From: Bradyrhizobium genosp. SA-3
GTDB lineage: Bacteria > Pseudomonadota > Alphaproteobacteria > Rhizobiales > Xanthobacteraceae
Direction: 5' to 3'
Length of the DNA stretch: 64,000 nucleotides
NCBI RefSeq assembly: GCF_004212635.1
Contig: NZ_PSRT01000022.1
Location: forward strand, 1-64,000
Shown here: in pieces, positions 1-8,310 of the stretch
Layout of the letters: each line of letters starts with the position of its first letter
Position numbering within the stretch: the first letter of the stretch is position 1
The notes under the pieces: model-generated
Told to the model about the DNA's origin: nothing
Database searches by the model: none
Seen by the model: only the letters and a program-made list of their open reading frames with translations
Made by a program: the position numbers and the translations under genes

Positions 1-86
1 AGTTGGACTCGCGGAGAGTCCCCCTCACCCGGAATCCGCGCCTTCAGCGCGCATTCCGGCCTCTCCCCGCAAGCGGGGAGAGGCGA
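1..86. repeat. short palindromic intergenic repeat (CCCCGCAAGCGGGG type)
   Basis: The segment holds a nested palindrome: an inner hairpin with arms GGAATCCGCGC and GCGCGCATTCCGG, and a second one, CTCCCCGCAAGCGGGGAG. The same CCCCGCAAGCGGGG core occurs twice around 16.5-16.7 kb. It lies just downstream of ftsX and could help end transcription. The left part of the intergenic region is outside the window. Confidence 0.6.
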
Positions 87-93
87 AGAAATC

Positions 94-1062
94 TCAATCG
101 ACATCGTTCAGGGTCGCGAACAGTGTCTGGCGTGACGCGACCGCGGTGATGGCGCCGATCAGCACCGCCTGGACCGCGAGCACGATGTAGCCGGATGGCC
201 GTAGCGAGAAGGTGCCGAGTAGCGCGGCGAACTGGTCGCCGACGGGGGTGCCGGAGAACCAGCCGGCGATCGACTCGGAGAAGCCGAACACCAGCATGGC
301 GGCGCCGCCACCGATCACGCCGCCCTCCAGGCCGAGCCTGAGGAAATGGCGCAGGAAGCGGTTGGCGATGTAACGGTCGCCGGCGCCGACGAAATGCAGG
401 ACCTCGACGATCGGGCGGTTCGCCGCCATGGCGCCGCGGGTCGCAAACGACACCGAGATGATGGTGGCGATGATGACCAGCGCGAGGATGCCGATGCCGG
501 CGAGGACGGTGGCATTGGTCATCGAGCGCATACGCTCGATCCAGGCACGGTGATCATCGACACTCGCGCTCGGCGCCACCTGGGTGACGCGTGCGCGCAG
601 GGCGCCGAGATCGAGCGGCGTGCCCGGTTGCACGCGCGCGATGATCATGCGCGGTACCGGCAGATCGTCCATCGACAGGCCCGTGCCGAGCCAGGGCTCG
701 AGCAGCTTTCCGCTTTCATCCTTGGTGAACGGCTTGACCTCGACGATGCCGGCTTGCGCGCGCATCGCCTCCGTCACCGCCGCGGTGTCGCGTTCGAGAT
801 CGCGGCCGGCCAGCGGACGGACCTGGATGGTGATTTCGCTGGCGACCTCCGACTGCCATTCGGCGGCGGAAGCGCTGACCAGCAGCACCGTGCCTGTTGT
901 CATCGAGGCGAGGAAGGTCATGATGGCGACGACGGCGACCAGCGCGCGGCCGTGGATCGAGGCACGCGGCACGATCGGCGACATATTGCGTGCCTTGGCC
1001 GGAAGCTGCGGACGCTCCTGCCCGAGGTCGACCAGCACGCCGCGCTCGTCGGTCCTACTCAT
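94..1062 (-). CDS. ftsX: cell division protein FtsX, ABC permease-like subunit
   Basis: The 322-residue protein has the FtsX plan: a cytoplasmic N-terminus, one membrane helix near residues 43-66, a periplasmic domain to about residue 185, then three more helices (about 186-210, 245-268 and 290-312). FtsX works with FtsE at the division septum and, in studied bacteria, passes ATP-driven conformational changes to periplasmic peptidoglycan hydrolase activators. Its ATG overlaps the ftsE stop by 8 bases, so the two are translationally coupled. The N-terminal extension before the first helix is somewhat long, as is usual in alphaproteobacteria. Identification rests on architecture and on the adjacent ftsE. 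Confidence 0.9.
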   Translation of the reverse strand: MSRTDERGVLVDLGQERPQLPAKARNMSPIVPRASIHGRALVAVVAIMTFLASMTTGTVLLVSASAAEWQSEVASEITIQVRPLAGRDLERDTAAVTEAMRAQAGIVEVKPFTKDESGKLLEPWLGTGLSMDDLPVPRMIIARVQPGTPLDLGALRARVTQVAPSASVDDHRAWIERMRSMTNATVLAGIGILALVIIATIISVSFATRGAMAANRPIVEVLHFVGAGDRYIANRFLRHFLRLGLEGGVIGGGAAMLVFGFSESIAGWFSGTPVGDQFAALLGTFSLRPSGYIVLAVQAVLIGAITAVASRQTLFATLNDVD

Positions 1063-1714
1063 AGACGTGCAGCCGTCCCTGATGCAGCACCAGGCGCCGC
1101 GCCTCGTACTGGTCCATCAGGCCGATGTCGTGAGTCGCGATGATGACGGCCGTGCCTGATTTGTTGAGCTCGATGAAGAGCCGCAGCAGGCGGCGGCCGA
1201 GCGTCGGGTCGACGCTGCCGGTCGGCTCGTCCGCGAGCAGCAGTTGCGGGCGCGAGATCACCGCGCGCGCGATCGCCGCGCGTTGCTTCTCGCCGCCGGA
1301 CAGGATCGGCGGCAGCGCATCCATGCGGTCGCCGAGGCCGACCCAGCGCAGGAGATCGATGACCTCCTTGCGATAGCTCGACTCGCTACGGCCCATGACG
1401 CGGAACGGCAGCGCGACATTCTCATAGGTCGTCATGTGGTCGAGCAGGCGGAAATCCTGGAGCACGATGCCGATGCGCTTGCGCAGGTCGGCGATCTCGT
1501 CCTTGCCGAGCCGCGAGATATCGTGGCCGAACAGATTGACCAGGCCCCGCGTCGGCCGATGCGACAGGAACAACAGGCGCAACAACGAGGTCTTGCCGGC
1601 ACCGGACGGTCCGGTGAGAAACTGAAACGAATGCGCCGGGATCTGGAAACTGAGGTCGCGCAAGATCTCCGGCCCCAGACCGTAACGCAATCCGACATTT
1701 TCGAACCGAACCAA
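1055..1714 (-). CDS. ftsE: cell division ATP-binding protein FtsE
   Basis: This is an ABC ATPase with Walker A GPSGAGKTS, signature LSGGEKQR, Walker B LLLADEPT and the switch histidine in ATHD. It pairs with FtsX at the inner membrane during division. I chose the TTG at 1714, which gives a 219-residue protein beginning VRFENVGLRYG, close to the usual FtsE length (about 220), with GGAG six bases upstream. The open frame runs on to 1765, but those extra residues (rich in A, R and S) do not look like FtsE. It is divergent from the zinc-ribbon gene. Confidence 0.92.
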   Translation of the reverse strand: MVRFENVGLRYGLGPEILRDLSFQIPAHSFQFLTGPSGAGKTSLLRLLFLSHRPTRGLVNLFGHDISRLGKDEIADLRKRIGIVLQDFRLLDHMTTYENVALPFRVMGRSESSYRKEVIDLLRWVGLGDRMDALPPILSGGEKQRAAIARAVISRPQLLLADEPTGSVDPTLGRRLLRLFIELNKSGTAVIIATHDIGLMDQYEARRLVLHQGRLHVYE

Positions 1715-1905
1715 GCTCAGCTCCGTTCGAGAGGGGGCGCGGGCCGCACGGCTGTGCCCCGCCATACGCGATTAACGGGTTTTGCGACCGTTATGGTTTC
1801 CGGTTCGTTAACGCTCGCCCGGTAGCATAAGGGCCGCCCGGTTCTCCGCGACCGTGGCATCGTCAAGACCAGTCCAAGTCCTCGTTCATGCATCAAGGCT
1901 CGTCC

Positions 1906-2783
1906 ATGCATATCGTCTGCCCCCATTGTACGACATCCTACGCCATCAAGCCCGCGAGCTTGGGCGCGAACGGCCGAACGGTGCGCTGCTCCCGTTGCAA
2001 GGAGACGTGGGTCGCCCATGCTGAGGATGCCATCGAGGAGGCGTCCGTCCCGGCCATGGCCGCGGCCAGCCAGGCCGAGGACCAGTCCGACCTCGCCGAG
2101 CAGTGGAACTCCTACGCCAAGGACGACAGCGCGGCCGACACCCCGATGGTCGAAAGCCCCTCGATCGCCAGCGACTGGCCGAGCGAGGACACCAAGGAGA
2201 TCGAGGACGAGTGGTCAGCGGCGGCCCGGGCGCCGAGGAGGACGTCGCCGGCGCGCAGCATCAGTCCTGGTTCCGCGGCCTGTTCCGTCGCCGCGGCGCG
2301 AGGGTCAGCCGCCCGGCCGCCGCCACGGCGCCGCGAAAATCCTATTTCGGCCTGCCGACCGCCTGCGCCGCCATGGGCGCGCTCGTCCTGGCGCTGGTGA
2401 TCTGGCGCGGCGACATGGTGCGGCTGCTGCCGCAGACGGCGGCGTTCTACAAGATGGTCGGGATCGAGGTTAATCTGCGCGGACTGGCCTTCAAGGACGT
2501 CAAGCTGTCCAGCGAAACCGTCGACGGTAAGCAGGTGCTGGTGATCGAGGGCGTGATCGTCGGCGAAGGCAAGAAGCCGCTCGACATCCCGCGCCTGCGC
2601 TTCGCCGTGCGCGACGCGCAGGGCGCCGAGATCTACGCCTGGAACACGGTGCTGGAGCAGACCCTGCTGCGGCCCGGCGAGCGCGCCTTCTTCCGCTCGC
2701 GCCTGGCCTCGCCGCCGCCCGAGGGCCGCAATATCGACGTTCGCTTCTTCAACCGCCGCGACATTGCCGGCGGCAGCGTATAA
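1906..2783 (+). pseudogene. MJ0042-type zinc-ribbon membrane protein, frameshifted
   Basis: The N-terminal part (frame of 1906) has the MJ0042 finger: CPHC and CSRC pairs in a short domain ending in the TW of KETW. It then has an acidic linker. At about 2215-2240 the coding sense moves to the -1 frame, where AGAQHQSWFRGLFRRR, a membrane helix (TACAAMGALVLALVIW) and a C-terminal periplasmic domain resembling DUF3426 follow to 2783. Neither half makes a sensible protein alone, so a one-base deletion in the GC-rich run near 2222-2235 is the simplest reading. This could be a real mutation or a sequencing error. An alternative ATG lies at 1888. The role of the family is unknown; the domain layout suggests an inner-membrane protein with a cytoplasmic metal-binding finger. 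Confidence 0.75.
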
Positions 2784-2823
2784 TCAGCCTCGCAAGCGGG
2801 AGTTGGTCCCAAGGTTTGCTCTC

Positions 2824-3198
2824 ATGCCGAAAATCCTGATCGCCGACGACGAGGATTCGATGCGCACGCTGGTGGCGCGCGCCATCGCCATGGACGGCCA
2901 CGAGACCGTCACCGCGCAGGACGGCGCCGAGGCGCTGGAGATCCTGACCCGCGAGGACGGCGCGTTCGACCTGCTGCTCACCGATATCCAGATGCCTGTC
3001 ATGGACGGCATCGCACTGGCCCTCTCCGCTGCGCGCGATTTCCCCGACCTGACCATCCTGCTGATGACCGGCTTTGCCGACCAGCGCGAGCGCGCCTCGA
3101 ACCTCAACGCGCTGGTGCACGACGTCGTGACCAAGCCGTTCTCGGTCGCCGACATCCGCACCGCGGTGGCGGACGCGCTGGCGGCGAAGAAGGGGTAG
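2824..3198 (+). CDS. cpdR: single-domain response regulator, CpdR-like
   Basis: The protein has 124 residues and consists only of a receiver domain. It has the acidic pair DDE near residue 8, the phosphorylatable Asp in LLLTDIQMP, Thr in MTGFA and Lys in TKPF. In Caulobacter and rhizobia CpdR is the receiver that, unphosphorylated, primes ClpXP to degrade cell-cycle substrates. The lack of an output domain and the sequence around the Asp and MTGFA fit CpdR. Other stand-alone receivers (DivK-like) remain possible. I chose the ATG at 2824, where the receiver fold begins; the open frame starts further up at 2764, inside the preceding gene. Confidence 0.7.
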   Translation: MPKILIADDEDSMRTLVARAIAMDGHETVTAQDGAEALEILTREDGAFDLLLTDIQMPVMDGIALALSAARDFPDLTILLMTGFADQRERASNLNALVHDVVTKPFSVADIRTAVADALAAKKG

Positions 3199-3242
3199 CG
3201 GCAGTTCAAGCCGCGGCTGTAACGCAAGCTCCGTCCGCATCC

Positions 3243-3370
3243 ACGGCGTCGTCCCGGCGAAGGCCGGGACCCATACTCCCAGGGAGTGGTCGTAGCGCGA
3301 ATGGGTAACTCCGAGTCTTCGCCAAACCCAACCCTGTGGCTATGGGTCCCGGCCTTCGCCGGGACGACAC
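3243..3370. repeat. palindromic intergenic repeat bounded by GTCGTCCCGG / CCGGGACGAC
   Basis: The element is bounded by CGTCGTCCCGGCGAAGGC at the left and its complement GCCTTCGCCGGGACGAC at the right, with a second inner pair, GGGACCCATA and TATGGGTCCC. It sits between cpdR and the convergent DUF4175 pair. Related elements with the same ends occur at 7085, 8239 and 12412. Confidence 0.75.
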
Positions 3371-3411
3371 CGAGAATTGTTGGACGTCCCGGAGGCTAAC
3401 TCACCGACCGC

Positions 3412-4554
3412 TCAAAAATCCTTCAGCAGGCGCTCGAGATAGTCGAGCTCGATCTGCGGACGCGAGGTATCGCCTAAGCGTCGGCGGAGCTCTTCGAGGA
3501 TGCGGCGGACACGCTGGGCGTCGATCTCGCCGGGAATCTTGACGGTGTAGTCGTCGCTCAGATCACGGCCGTGAAGCGGGCGGCCCAGCGGATCGGTCTG
3601 ATTGGCGCCGCTCTGCTGACGGCCGGCCCTATTGCCGGGACCATCGCCCTGCCCGTCGCCATCGCCCTGCTGCATCGCCTCGGCCATCTTCTGCGCGCCC
3701 TTGCGCAAGGCCTCGAGGGCCTTACCCTGCGAATCCACGGCGCCGTCGGCATTGCCCTCGCCGAGCTTCGATCCGGCATCGCCCATGGCCCCGTCGGCAT
3801 CGTCCAGACTGCTGTCGTCATCGCCCTGGTCGCCGTCCTGATCGCCATTCTGGCCGGGCTCACCCTGCTGCCCCTTCTGCCCTTGCTGCTTCTGACCCTT
3901 TTGTCCCTTCTGCGCGAGGCCGCGCTTGGCGAGCTCGTCCTGCAACTTCTTCAGGCGGTCGCGCAGCGCCTGCTGGTCCTGCTGAAGGTCCGACATCGAC
4001 TGGTCGCCCTGCTGCTTGCCGCGCGAGCGTTCGCGCCGGGAATCCTGGCCCTGCTTGAACGTCTTGTCGCGCAATTGCTGCTGCTTGCGGATCATGTCGC
4101 TGAGCTCGTTGAGCGCCTGCTCCATGTCGCTGTCGCCGGATTGCCCGGGCTGCGCCATCTGGAGATTTTCCATGATCTGCGCGAGCTGCTCGAGCATGCG
4201 CTGGGCCGCCTCGCGATTGCCTTCGCGCGCCGCCTTCTCGATCTGCCTCAGGAGGTCGTCGAGATCGCGTTGCGTGATGACGTTGCGATCACGGCTGGAG
4301 GATTGGCTCCGTTCCGTTGCCCGCTTGTATTCCTCGAGCTTCTGGATGGCGTCGGACTGGTTGTTCAGGCTCTTCCCGGATTCCTTCTGCCTGAGGCTGT
4401 CGCCGGAATCCTGCATGGCCTTCTCGGCGCTGTCGAGCAGCGCATCGGGATCCTGATCCAGCTGGGCCGCGACCGGCGAGACGCCGCCCAACAGGAAGGC
4501 GAGGCAGGCGATCGACATCGCCTTGAAGACTGGCACGCGTGCTAGCTTCCGCAT
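3412..4554 (-). CDS. DUF4175/TIGR02302 family, C-terminal half with own signal peptide
   Basis: This 380-residue protein corresponds to the C-terminal half of the long DUF4175 (TIGR02302) proteins. It starts with a typical signal peptide: RK, then the hydrophobic stretch MSIACLAFLLGG, then a likely cut after VAAQ near residue 31. It continues with coiled-coil-like Gln/Glu-rich helices, a Gln/Gly/Asp-rich low-complexity stretch (about residues 215-300) and the conserved end ELDYLERLLKDF. The ATG overlaps the stop of the upstream half by 13 bases, so the two are one transcription unit. As I recall, the TIGR02302 description says B. japonicum has two tandem frames where other species have one gene. 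This is therefore probably a natural arrangement, not an error. The function is unknown; an envelope role is inferred. Confidence 0.8.
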   Translation of the reverse strand: MRKLARVPVFKAMSIACLAFLLGGVSPVAAQLDQDPDALLDSAEKAMQDSGDSLRQKESGKSLNNQSDAIQKLEEYKRATERSQSSSRDRNVITQRDLDDLLRQIEKAAREGNREAAQRMLEQLAQIMENLQMAQPGQSGDSDMEQALNELSDMIRKQQQLRDKTFKQGQDSRRERSRGKQQGDQSMSDLQQDQQALRDRLKKLQDELAKRGLAQKGQKGQKQQGQKGQQGEPGQNGDQDGDQGDDDSSLDDADGAMGDAGSKLGEGNADGAVDSQGKALEALRKGAQKMAEAMQQGDGDGQGDGPGNRAGRQQSGANQTDPLGRPLHGRDLSDDYTVKIPGEIDAQRVRRILEELRRRLGDTSRPQIELDYLERLLKDF

Positions 4555-6512
4555 TTCCGGTCTCGCGTAAACTGGTTGGCCCCGTCGTTGCCCGCCTTGG
4601 CCCGGTTGCTCGCCGATTTCCGATAGGCCTGAAGCTGCTGGCGAAGTGCGTCCTGCTGCTGCGCCAGCTCCTCGAGCTGCTCGGGCGTCGCATGCTGGGT
4701 CTTCTGTCGCAACTCGACGGCCTTGTCGAGGATGAGCTGGACCTCCGCGGGGAACGGCTGCCGCGGTCCGAGCGGATTTTGCTCGGCGCGCCGGGCGAGG
4801 TCGCGCACCTTGCCGGCCATGGCCTCGCGGAGCTTTTGCGTCAGTACCCTGATCTCGTCCTCGCTGGCGCCGCGTTCCAGCGCCGCCTTGAGTGCGTCCT
4901 GCGCCGAGCGCAGCGCCGCGTTGACGCTGCCGGCGACGCCGTCGTCCTCGATGGTGACCGCGAACGCCCACATGCTCGCCACCACCTCGCGCAGCGCGTC
5001 GTCGGTGCGGGCCGCCTCGAGCTGGGACGCCAGATTGCGGAGGCCGAGATAGCAGCCGGCATCCGGCGTGAACAATTCGGGCGCGATCATCAGCGCGTCG
5101 AGCGCGGTGTAGACCTCGGAATTCCTGTTGGCGTCGAGCGCGAGGATGCGGCGCTGCTCGATCAGCGCGCGCGCGAGCGAGTTCGTGAACAGACGCTCGG
5201 GCAGACGCATGTTGAAGGGCTCGCTGCGTGCCTCGTTGCCGGCCTCGTCCTTGGCGGTGAGCGTCAGCGTGACGTCGGCGCCGGCATAGGGATCCTCGCT
5301 GAGGTCCTTCACCGTCTGGCCGACGCCGTTACGGGTGCGCGCGTTCGGCAGCACCAGCGGGAATTGCGGCGGCTGGAACAGCGGCCGCGCCGCGCCCTTG
5401 GCGTCGGCGTCCTTGCTGTTCTCTTTGGCGCCATTCTTGCCGGCGTCCTTGACGTTATCCCTGGTGTCGGCGGGGCGCAGCGCAATGTGCGCGTCGGCGC
5501 CGGTGACGCCGTAATCGTCCTCGATCTTGTAGGAGAGCTGGAGCGCGCCGCGCGCCTGGCGCTCGGGGTCCTTGGCGAGCGCGATCGTCGGCGGACGGTC
5601 CGGGGTTGCCGCGAAGGCCCATTGCGGCTGGCCGGAGGGCGCGCGGACATGCGCGGTGCCGTCGGCGGCGATGGCGAAGTGCTTTTCGTTGGTGCCCTTG
5701 GGCGCGGCTTCCGTGGGGGCGACCTCCTTGAGGCCGCCGGAGACCGCGACATCCAGGCTGCCGCCGGAGGAACGTACGATCAGGGTCGAGCCCGCGGGAA
5801 CGGCAAGCGGGCCGCTGGCAGGCAGTGCTGCGGCTTCCTTGTTGGCGGCCGACAGGATGATCGGCGGCTTGCCGGTGTAGAGCGGCGGCGTCACCCAGGC
5901 ATCGACCCGAACATTGGTCGGAGCCAGCACGCCGTTCCAGTCGAAGGCGGCCCCAAGCCGCATCGCACGCTCGTCGCCGGCAGCGAAGAAGGTCGCAACC
6001 AGCATCACCATGACGAGCGCGCGCAGCGCCCAGGGATCGTGGAGCGCGAGCCGCGGATGCGGCAGACCGGCGCGGATGCGCTTGAGTGAGGCCAGCGTGC
6101 GCTCGCGCTGGGCCTGCCACAGCGCCTTGGCAACCGGGTCCTGCGAGGTCAGCGTGTCCGTGAGCGTGGTGGCCGGGCGGTGACGGATGCCGGAGCCACG
6201 ATCGAGCCGGCTCAGCGCCTCCTCACGGCTCGGCCAGCGGAAGCGAATCAACGGGAACAGGGCGGCAATCGCGATGCCGGCGAAAATGACGAGACCAATG
6301 GCGCGGGCGACGAACGGCACGGACAGCCAGAGGCCGGCCCAGGACACCACCAGGAACAGGCCGACGACGGTCAGAAGCCGCGCCAGGTTCGGCCAGGCAC
6401 GCTCCCACGCGATGGCATAAATGGCCCGATCGAGGGCCTGCGCCAGCTTCAGCCGCGACAGAGCGTCCCCATCGCGGATCGGGTCTGACGGGTCGGGGGT
6501 GACGCCGTTCAA
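4542..6512 (-). CDS. DUF4175/TIGR02302 family, N-terminal half (membrane protein)
   Basis: The 656-residue protein has hydrophobic segments near residues 45-65, 67-90 and 160-178. A large presumably periplasmic region follows, with an Ig-like stretch around residues 205-400, then helical Gln-rich sequence ending in LEELAQQQDALRQQLQAYRK. It corresponds to the first three quarters of the roughly 850-residue TIGR02302 proteins. The start is a TTG at 6512 with GGAGAG eight bases before it. An EcfG-type promoter lies 40 bases upstream (6552-6577), pointing to general stress control of this gene and its partner at 3412. No enzymatic motif is visible and the function is unknown. Confidence 0.82.
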   Translation of the reverse strand: MNGVTPDPSDPIRDGDALSRLKLAQALDRAIYAIAWERAWPNLARLLTVVGLFLVVSWAGLWLSVPFVARAIGLVIFAGIAIAALFPLIRFRWPSREEALSRLDRGSGIRHRPATTLTDTLTSQDPVAKALWQAQRERTLASLKRIRAGLPHPRLALHDPWALRALVMVMLVATFFAAGDERAMRLGAAFDWNGVLAPTNVRVDAWVTPPLYTGKPPIILSAANKEAAALPASGPLAVPAGSTLIVRSSGGSLDVAVSGGLKEVAPTEAAPKGTNEKHFAIAADGTAHVRAPSGQPQWAFAATPDRPPTIALAKDPERQARGALQLSYKIEDDYGVTGADAHIALRPADTRDNVKDAGKNGAKENSKDADAKGAARPLFQPPQFPLVLPNARTRNGVGQTVKDLSEDPYAGADVTLTLTAKDEAGNEARSEPFNMRLPERLFTNSLARALIEQRRILALDANRNSEVYTALDALMIAPELFTPDAGCYLGLRNLASQLEAARTDDALREVVASMWAFAVTIEDDGVAGSVNAALRSAQDALKAALERGASEDEIRVLTQKLREAMAGKVRDLARRAEQNPLGPRQPFPAEVQLILDKAVELRQKTQHATPEQLEELAQQQDALRQQLQAYRKSASNRAKAGNDGANQFTRDRKCGS

Positions 6513-6551
6513 TCAGCTCTCCAGGTTGCCCGGTAGAGAGAAGCCTATCAC

Positions 6552-6577
6552 AACGGCAGCACTGAGGCATCCGTTCC
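6552..6577 (-). promoter_or_regulatory. EcfG-type general stress promoter, GGAAC-N17-CGTT
   Basis: Reading on the minus strand, GGAAC is at 6577-6573, followed by 17 bases and CGTT at 6555-6552. This matches the consensus known for alphaproteobacterial EcfG sigma factors (GGAAC, spacer 16-17, CGTT). It ends 40 bases before the TTG start of the DUF4175 gene. Confidence 0.65.
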
Positions 6578-6681
6578 TGGACGGGAGACACCCCTTTTCC
6601 CGCATAACACGAGGACGTGACTGGCCCGGCTCGACCCCGTAATTTCCGCGGCGCCATCCCGAGGAAAACGAAGGAAACGCC

Positions 6682-7065
6682 ATGGACAAGAAGATGCACG
6701 ACAAGGGCCTGGAAGTCCGCAAAGCGGTGCTGGGCGAGGCCTATGTCAACAATGCCCTCAAGAACGTCGACGATTTCAACCGTCCGTTCCAGGAAATGCT
6801 CAACGAATATTGCTGGGGCACGGTGTGGGGCCGCGAGGAACTGCCGCGCAAGACCCGCAGCATGCTCAACATCGCGATGATCGCGATCCTCAACCGCCAG
6901 CACGAATTCCGCGCACATCTGAAGGGCGCGCTGACCAACGGCGTCACCCGCGAGGAGATCCGCGAGATCCTGATGCAGGTCGCGATCTATGGCGGCATGC
7001 CGGCCGCCGTCGACAGTTTCCGCATCGCGCGCGAGGTGTTTGCGGAGATCGATGGGAAAGCGTGA
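6682..7065 (+). CDS. carboxymuconolactone decarboxylase family protein (PcaC-like)
   Basis: The 127-residue protein matches the 4-carboxymuconolactone decarboxylase fold in length and pattern: FQEMLNEYCWGTVWGR, LPRKTRSMLNIAMIAILN, then HLKGALTNGVTREEIREILMQ and the YGGMPAA end. PcaC decarboxylates 4-carboxymuconolactone in the protocatechuate branch of the beta-ketoadipate pathway. No other pca gene lies nearby, so a side role in another pathway is possible. The peroxidatic CxxC of AhpD relatives is absent. A good ribosome site (GAAGGAAA) precedes the ATG. Confidence 0.82.
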   Translation: MDKKMHDKGLEVRKAVLGEAYVNNALKNVDDFNRPFQEMLNEYCWGTVWGREELPRKTRSMLNIAMIAILNRQHEFRAHLKGALTNGVTREEIREILMQVAIYGGMPAAVDSFRIAREVFAEIDGKA

Positions 7066-7084
7066 GCGGCAAGCCGCCCTCCGC

Positions 7085-7265
7085 CGTCGTCCCGGACAAG
7101 CGTAAGCGCAGATTCGGGACCCATAGCCACAGGCCGACCCATAGCCACAGGCCGATGTGGTTGCGGGGACTCGGAGTTACCGCTTTCGCGCAACAATTCC
7201 TGCCTGTGGTTATGGGTCCCGGATCGGCGCGCGCTTAAGGCGCGCTGGTCCGGGACGATACCGAG
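7085..7265. repeat. palindromic intergenic repeat with an inner tandem duplication
   Basis: The ends are CGTCGTCCCGGAC and GTCCGGGACGATAC. Inside, ACCCATAGCCACAGGCCG is repeated directly twice (about 7119-7154) and matches, inverted, CCTGTGGTTATGGGT near 7202. It belongs to the same family as the element at 3243. Confidence 0.75.
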
Positions 7266-7316
7266 GGTGGAGTGCGCATCTTTCACAACAACGAACAACA
7301 ACCACAAGGAAACACC

Positions 7317-8222
7317 ATGGACATCGGATTCATCGGGCTTGGAAACATGGGCTTCCCGATGACACGGCGACTGATCGAGGCGGGACACAAGCTCGTCGTG
7401 TTCGACATGCGCAAGGAGGTCGTCGAAAAGCTGGTGGCGCGCGGCGCCACGCCAGCGACATCGCCGAAGGACGTCGCCGACCAGGTCGAAACCGTGATGG
7501 CGAGCCTGCCCTCGCTACAGGCTTCGCTCGAGGTCGCGACGGGCGCGAATGGCGTGATCGAAGGCAAGCGCGCGAAACGCTTCATCGATCTCTCCACCAT
7601 CGGCTCGGCGATGGCTGCGAAGATCCACGGCCTCTTGGCCAAACGCGACATCGTGCAGATCGACTGCCCCGTGTCCGGCGGAGTCGGCGGCGCCGAGAAA
7701 GGCACGCTGGCGGTGATGGTCTCGGGGCCGAAGGCGGAGTTCGAACTTCTGAAGCCCGCGCTCGACGTGATCGGAAAAGTGTTCTTCATCGGCGAGAAGC
7801 CGGGCGCGGCGCAGACCATGAAGCTCGCCAACAATTTCCTCTCGGCCACCGCGATCGTGGCGACGTCGGAAGCCGTGGTGATGGGCGTCAAGGCGGGGCT
7901 CGATCCGGCGGTGATGATCGACGTCATCAATGCGGGCTCCGGCATGAACACCGCGAGCCGCGACAAGTTTCCGCGCTCGGTGCTGCCGCGCACGTTCGAT
8001 TTCGGCTTCGCCACTGGATTGATGGTGAAGGACGTGCGGCTGGCGCTGGAGGAGATGAAGCAGCTCGGCCTGTCGATGGAAGTCGCGGATGCGGTCGGAC
8101 GGTTGTGGGAGACGGTGATCAGCGCCGAAGGCGCAGAATCCGATTTCACCGCGGCCATCAAGCCGATCGAGCGGAAGGCGGGGGTGGTGGTCGGAGCGAA
8201 GGGCGGGTTGGCGGGGAAGTAG
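7317..8222 (+). CDS. NAD(P)-dependent 3-hydroxyisobutyrate dehydrogenase family oxidoreductase
   Basis: The 301-residue beta-hydroxyacid dehydrogenase has an N-terminal Rossmann motif (GFIGLGNMGFPM), the substrate-binding DCPVSGGVGGAEKGTL segment and the catalytic Lys in MKLANNF. The family includes 3-hydroxyisobutyrate dehydrogenase (valine breakdown), tartronate semialdehyde reductase and 6-phosphogluconate dehydrogenases; the substrate cannot be fixed from sequence alone. The ATG at 7317 has AAGGA nine bases upstream. The gene stands alone between two palindromic repeats. Confidence 0.85.
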   Translation: MDIGFIGLGNMGFPMTRRLIEAGHKLVVFDMRKEVVEKLVARGATPATSPKDVADQVETVMASLPSLQASLEVATGANGVIEGKRAKRFIDLSTIGSAMAAKIHGLLAKRDIVQIDCPVSGGVGGAEKGTLAVMVSGPKAEFELLKPALDVIGKVFFIGEKPGAAQTMKLANNFLSATAIVATSEAVVMGVKAGLDPAVMIDVINAGSGMNTASRDKFPRSVLPRTFDFGFATGLMVKDVRLALEEMKQLGLSMEVADAVGRLWETVISAEGAESDFTAAIKPIERKAGVVVGAKGGLAGK

Positions 8223-8238
8223 CGCCCCACACTCTCCT

Positions 8239-8285
8239 CGTCGTCCCGGCCTAGTGCGCAATTGCGCGCGGGGGCCGGGACGACA
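8239..8285. repeat. short palindromic intergenic repeat
   Basis: The segment CGTCGTCCCGGC ... GCCGGGACGAC forms a hairpin with an inner GCGCAATTGCGC palindrome. It lies between the convergent genes at 7317 and lysA and may act as a terminator for either. It is the shortest member of the family seen at 3243, 7085 and 12412. Confidence 0.65.
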
Positions 8286-8310
8286 CTGAGTTTGTGGCAC
8301 CCTCACCGCC

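Noticed and set aside
3243-3370. Palindromic repeats as CRISPR repeats
   Set aside because: Single, irregular elements at scattered intergenic sites with no spacers or cas genes.
3571-4545. 324-residue Leu/Ala-rich plus-strand frame that looks like a membrane protein
   Set aside because: It is the complement of the Gln/Glu-rich coiled region of the DUF4175 protein; Leu-rich antisense is expected there.
4539-6089. 516-residue plus-strand frame opposite the DUF4175 N-terminal half
   Set aside because: Low-complexity Arg/Gly/Leu composition without domains; a shadow.
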